NCBI GenBank assembly: GCA_947044405.1
Contig: CAMRHE010000457.1
Coordinates: forward strand, 732,001 to 796,000
Direction of reading: 5' to 3'
Length of the DNA stretch: 64,000 nucleotides
Origin: Leptodactylus fallax
Lineage: Eukaryota; Chordata; Amphibia; Anura; Leptodactylidae
Each line of letters starts with the position of its first letter. The stretch's first letter is position 1. Positions 61,415 through 64,000 of the stretch are shown here, piece by piece. Both the position numbers and the translations under genes were made by a program. Below the pieces are notes generated by a model that was not told the origin of the DNA, did no database searches, and worked only from the letters and a program-made list of their open reading frames with translations.

Positions 61415-61639
61415 CTGTAAAACTGAAAACATGAGAGGACAAAATTCTTGCTTATATAAGGTTTTGAAGTCCAGTGGTTTTCCATGCTAGATAGTTGTAT
61501 CTGTGCAAGATTAGATGGACTGTATGTTCCCTTTAATGCCATCAATGACTGGTACTGATAGGATTCAGTGATAGACTACTTCTTGATAAAAGGAAGACAT
61601 TAGCCATGTGCAGAGACATTCAGAGGACCTAATCATATT

Positions 61640-62073
61640 TAAAGGGGCTCTCCAGGAATTACAGGAAGCACAGTTGTGGGTGGGGTGGGTGTATAACGGA
61701 AAAAAGTCATACTTACCTAAATTCCAGAGCTCGATTGTGCAGCCCTGGTTTCCTTTTCCTCCCATGCCAGGATTTGCCACATTGGAAGTAGAGGGAATGA
61801 CAGGACCATTGAAGCCAATCAGTGGTCACTAATGAAGCATCTGTCTGAATGATGTCATCAGTCCCTCACCAGCAACTGCTGAGGCCATTGGTTGGCCAAT
61901 GTGGTCATATGAACCTTTCCATTTCCATCCAGGCAAGCAGTGGCACATGTGGGAAATGGAATTTGGAATGTACAACAAAGTGCTGGAGATAGGTGAGTAT
62001 GATTTTTGTTGTTTGTTTTATACCCACTGTGACCCACCCCTGAGTTTCCGGTGATTCCTAGAGAACCCCTTTT
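61640..62073. mobile_element. MITE with 'aaaggggctctccagg' ends, duplicate copy
   Basis: Same element as 15893-16323. Ends AAAGGGGCTCTCCAGGAATT and 'gattcctagagaacccctttt'. Confidence 0.6.
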
Positions 62074-62185
62074 ACATTGTAAGATAGAAACTGATAGAAA
62101 ATATATGAAGACTGGTAAAAGTAATAATAGTCATCAGAGTACACATTGTGCAGATTACAGAAGTCAGGAATAAAAGTTTCATTGA

Positions 62186-62219
62186 TTTATTAACCTTTCA
62201 TTGTACAACAAACTTTATT
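62186..62219 (-). promoter_or_regulatory. Gene C polyadenylation signals
   Basis: AATAAA on the minus strand at 62219-62214 and 62191-62186, in the same position relative to the stop codon as in gene B. Confidence 0.55.
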
Positions 62220-62315
62220 CTGCACTATATGAATCCCCTTCTGTAACAAAATGTAAGGTCATAAATATAATCCGGTGACCTAAATATATTATCTATGGCA
62301 GCAGCACATTACTTC

Positions 62316-62423
62316 TTATTTCCTGACAGCAGCGTAGACGGTTTGTTCTCCTTCTTCTTGGGATGAAGCTGGATTTCTTTGTTGTAGTTTGGTTTTGTTT
62401 ACCTGAGCGTAGACAATGTTCTC
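62316..62423 (-). CDS. Gene C (partial): last exon of a second ITIM receptor
   Basis: A copy of the gene B ITIM exon, with the same acceptor, the same 35 residues (ENIVYAQV ... TVYAAVRK) and TAA. Only two bases differ, both silent (CTG/CTA and GTT/GTC). It lies upstream of the gene B signal exon on the same strand, so it should be the 3' end of a further receptor gene whose V and TM exons lie past 64000. It sits in a 2.6-kb direct duplication of the 14.65-17.95 kb region. It could instead be a stranded duplicate exon; upstream sequence would decide. Confidence 0.7.
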   Translation of the reverse strand, partial: ENIVYAQVNKTKLQQRNPASSQEEGEQTVYAAVRK

Positions 62424-62472
62424 CTAGGTGGTAAAATGTAATAGTGATTAATACCAGAATAAAGACGTATCA

Positions 62473-62970
62473 TTAAAGGGGTATTCCCATGACCATAACC
62501 ATTTTTATATTTGTAGATAATTAAAAGTTAAACATTTTTGCACATATACTGTAAGTAATTAAACATTTTGCAGAGTTTTAAAAATTTTCTCTAAATATCT
62601 TGTGGTCACGAGTTGTTGTCTTGTTCGGTTGCCAGTGGATACGACCATCAATGCAGGATCTTTCACAGCCATGATTTCCTTATTGTGACTGGGATATCTT
62701 CTGATACATGTAGTGTTCCTGCCTGATAACACAGCTACAATAAGAAAATCATGGCTGGGTTCTTGACAAGTCCCAGACCACAGAAAGTTTCTGCATTCGT
62801 GGTCGTATCCATTGGCAACCGATCAAGACAATAGATTGTCCCCACTAAGATACTTATAGAATATCTTTAAAATGGTACAGAATTTTTAACTACTTATATT
62901 TGCAAACATTTTACATTTTTAATTATCTACAAATATAGATAGGATTATGTTCATGGGAATATCCCTTTAA
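62473..62970. mobile_element. TTAA-flanked MITE with empty site in the duplicate
   Basis: 498 bp; TTAAAGGGGTATTCCCATGA at the left and its near inverse 'tcatgggaatatccctttaa' at the right. At the same place in copy 1 (about 16740-16760) the sequence runs straight through ('cgtatcat' to 'agtgatgtcatcaat'). TTAA target sites suggest piggyBac- or Kolobok-type mobilisation. Confidence 0.7.
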
Positions 62971-63054
62971 CAGTGATGTCATCAATTCAATTGGTTCAAC
63001 TTATTAACTAAACAAAATACACCATTAGTGTAAAACAGACAGAGGTTTCACATA

Positions 63055-63085
63055 CATATATATATATATATATTATATATATACA

Positions 63086-63126
<41 letters not shown>
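63055..63126. repeat. (TA)n microsatellite
   Basis: Two TA runs divided by 'tacagtgta'. The corresponding place in copy 1 (17705-17720) has only a short TA run. Confidence 0.8.
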
Positions 63127-63127
<1 letters not shown>

Positions 63128-63215
63128 TGTATATACACTATGTCGTTCTATATCCCCAAGGTCTGTAATGGGTAAGAGGGATAACAGCATAAAGAAGAGT
63201 TCCTTAGGGTCACTG

Positions 63216-63780
63216 GACACAGAGTAAAACTGTAACTATACACAGATAGTGTTGTGATGGAGTGATCTTGGAAAGGAGAGGGCACTAGACAACAATAATG
63301 GTCTCCATGTACTCTCACCTGATAAGGTTTTGGGTAGCCACAACTTTTTAAAGCGTTAGTCAAAATTGGTAGTTGGAGTCGCAGCAGGGTCTCAGCCCAT
63401 CATGGAACAGATCCAGATGATTAATGTAATGAAGCAACAAGAGGATATGGAATCCCAGCAAGACACCTGCACTTACCCCAAGAGGCTACCTTTATTTCAA
63501 AAAACTCACAACGCATTTTGGGGGAAATTCCCTTTCCCAAGTGTAAACCAGTGGGACATGTTCTTACAATAGAAAACCCACCATTATATACCCATGTATC
63601 AAACAAGAAGCCTTTCCCTAAGGAGTGACTTTGCAGAGCTTCTTAGTGAATATTGATACATCAAAGAATCAAGAGCGCATGGGCCGTTAAAAATAGGAAC
63701 ATTGCAAGCATCCTTTGTAAACCACGCTCATTATAAGCCACACCCATTATAAACCACACCCATTATAAACCACGCCCATT
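63216..63780. other. No gene recognised
   Basis: Includes a 16-17 bp repeat of 'cattataaaccacacc' (63725-63782, four units). Short frames lack motifs. Confidence 0.4.
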
Positions 63781-63781
63781 A

Positions 63782-63936
63782 TGGGGCACATTTTTCAAAA
63801 GTGTCAAGCCTGTCGTATTTTTCTGTTCTTTCTGGTGCACACTCTTCATAAATATGTCGTACATGTTGTGCACCATCAACTTTGGCACAAAAGTAAACAG
63901 AAAAGTGTTGACTTCTATTGATAAATGTGCCCCGAT
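63782..63936. mobile_element. Small MITE with 'ggggcacattt' ends
   Basis: Left GGGGCACATTTTTCAA and right 'ttgataaatgtgcccc' are inverted, about 150 bp apart. The two short minus-strand frames over it are incidental. Confidence 0.55.
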
Positions 63937-64000
63937 GTGTTTTAAGTGACCATTCACCACATTGGAATGGTGTTTGTTTACTCATTCTCTAAAGTGTCTG

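Larger units (their letters stand above)
60645..63215. repeat. Segmental duplication, copy 2
   Basis: Direct counterpart of 14655-17945. It lacks the SINE and the 'agagatgagcgaa' element of copy 1 but has gained a TTAA element at 62473-62970. Confidence 0.75.

Overview
This is vertebrate nuclear DNA, very probably from an amphibian (most likely a frog). It has split genes with GT-AG introns, immunoglobulin-superfamily receptors, and a dense load of Tc1/mariner, hAT, Penelope-like and TTAA-flanked repeats. There is no bacterial, phage or viral gene organisation. All real coding sequence I can support belongs to one family of leukocyte-type receptors; every other sizeable reading frame is transposase, retroelement or tandem-repeat sequence.

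Genes. Gene A (+ strand, 1986-13377) has five exons that join into 420 codons with no frame break: signal peptide, three V-type Ig domains, and a transmembrane (TM) segment with a central lysine and a five-residue tail, the layout of an activating receptor. Gene B (- strand, 57629-16586) has nine exons that join into 480 codons. It has the same signal peptide and three V domains, then an uncharged TM segment and a tail with one ITIM (IVYAQV) and one ITIM-like motif (TVYAAV), the layout of an inhibitory receptor. A and B converge tail to tail. The last exon of a third gene (C) lies at 62316-62423 on the - strand; its other exons would be beyond the right edge. Signal-exon flanks of A and B are alike and carry a PU.1/ETS-type site about 120 bp before the ATG, which suggests myeloid or lymphoid expression. 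The third V domain ends in a J-like strand (GKGTRLIV / GEGTRLTV); with the paired layout it recalls NKp30-like, PILR/Siglec-like and amphibian XMIV-type receptors, but I cannot assign orthology.

Layout. 1-1850: a 540-bp fold-back element, then unassigned DNA. 1850-13.4 kb: gene A, with short repeats, a hAT MITE and a complete Tc1 element in its introns. 13.4-16.4 kb: repeats plus an orphan TM exon. 16.6-57.6 kb: gene B, with large introns holding a hAT element inflated by a 7.5-kb minisatellite (21.0-29.0 kb), seven Tc1-type copies or remnants, a Penelope-like element (40.5-44.3 kb), an 835-bp palindrome, and a Tc1-in-Tc1-in-minisatellite nest (51.7-55.1 kb). 57.6-60.6 kb: gene B promoter and a nearly intact Tc1 element. 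60.6-63.2 kb: a direct duplicate of about 14.65-17.95 kb that carries a second copy of the ITIM exon and of the orphan TM exon.

Likely working: A and B have related ectodomains with opposite signalling ends, so they look like a paired activating/inhibitory receptor set made by inverted duplication. Most sequence difference lies near the loops expected to contact ligand. Exon borders were placed by eye from GT-AG sites, phase and homology between copies. There are no transcripts to confirm them.
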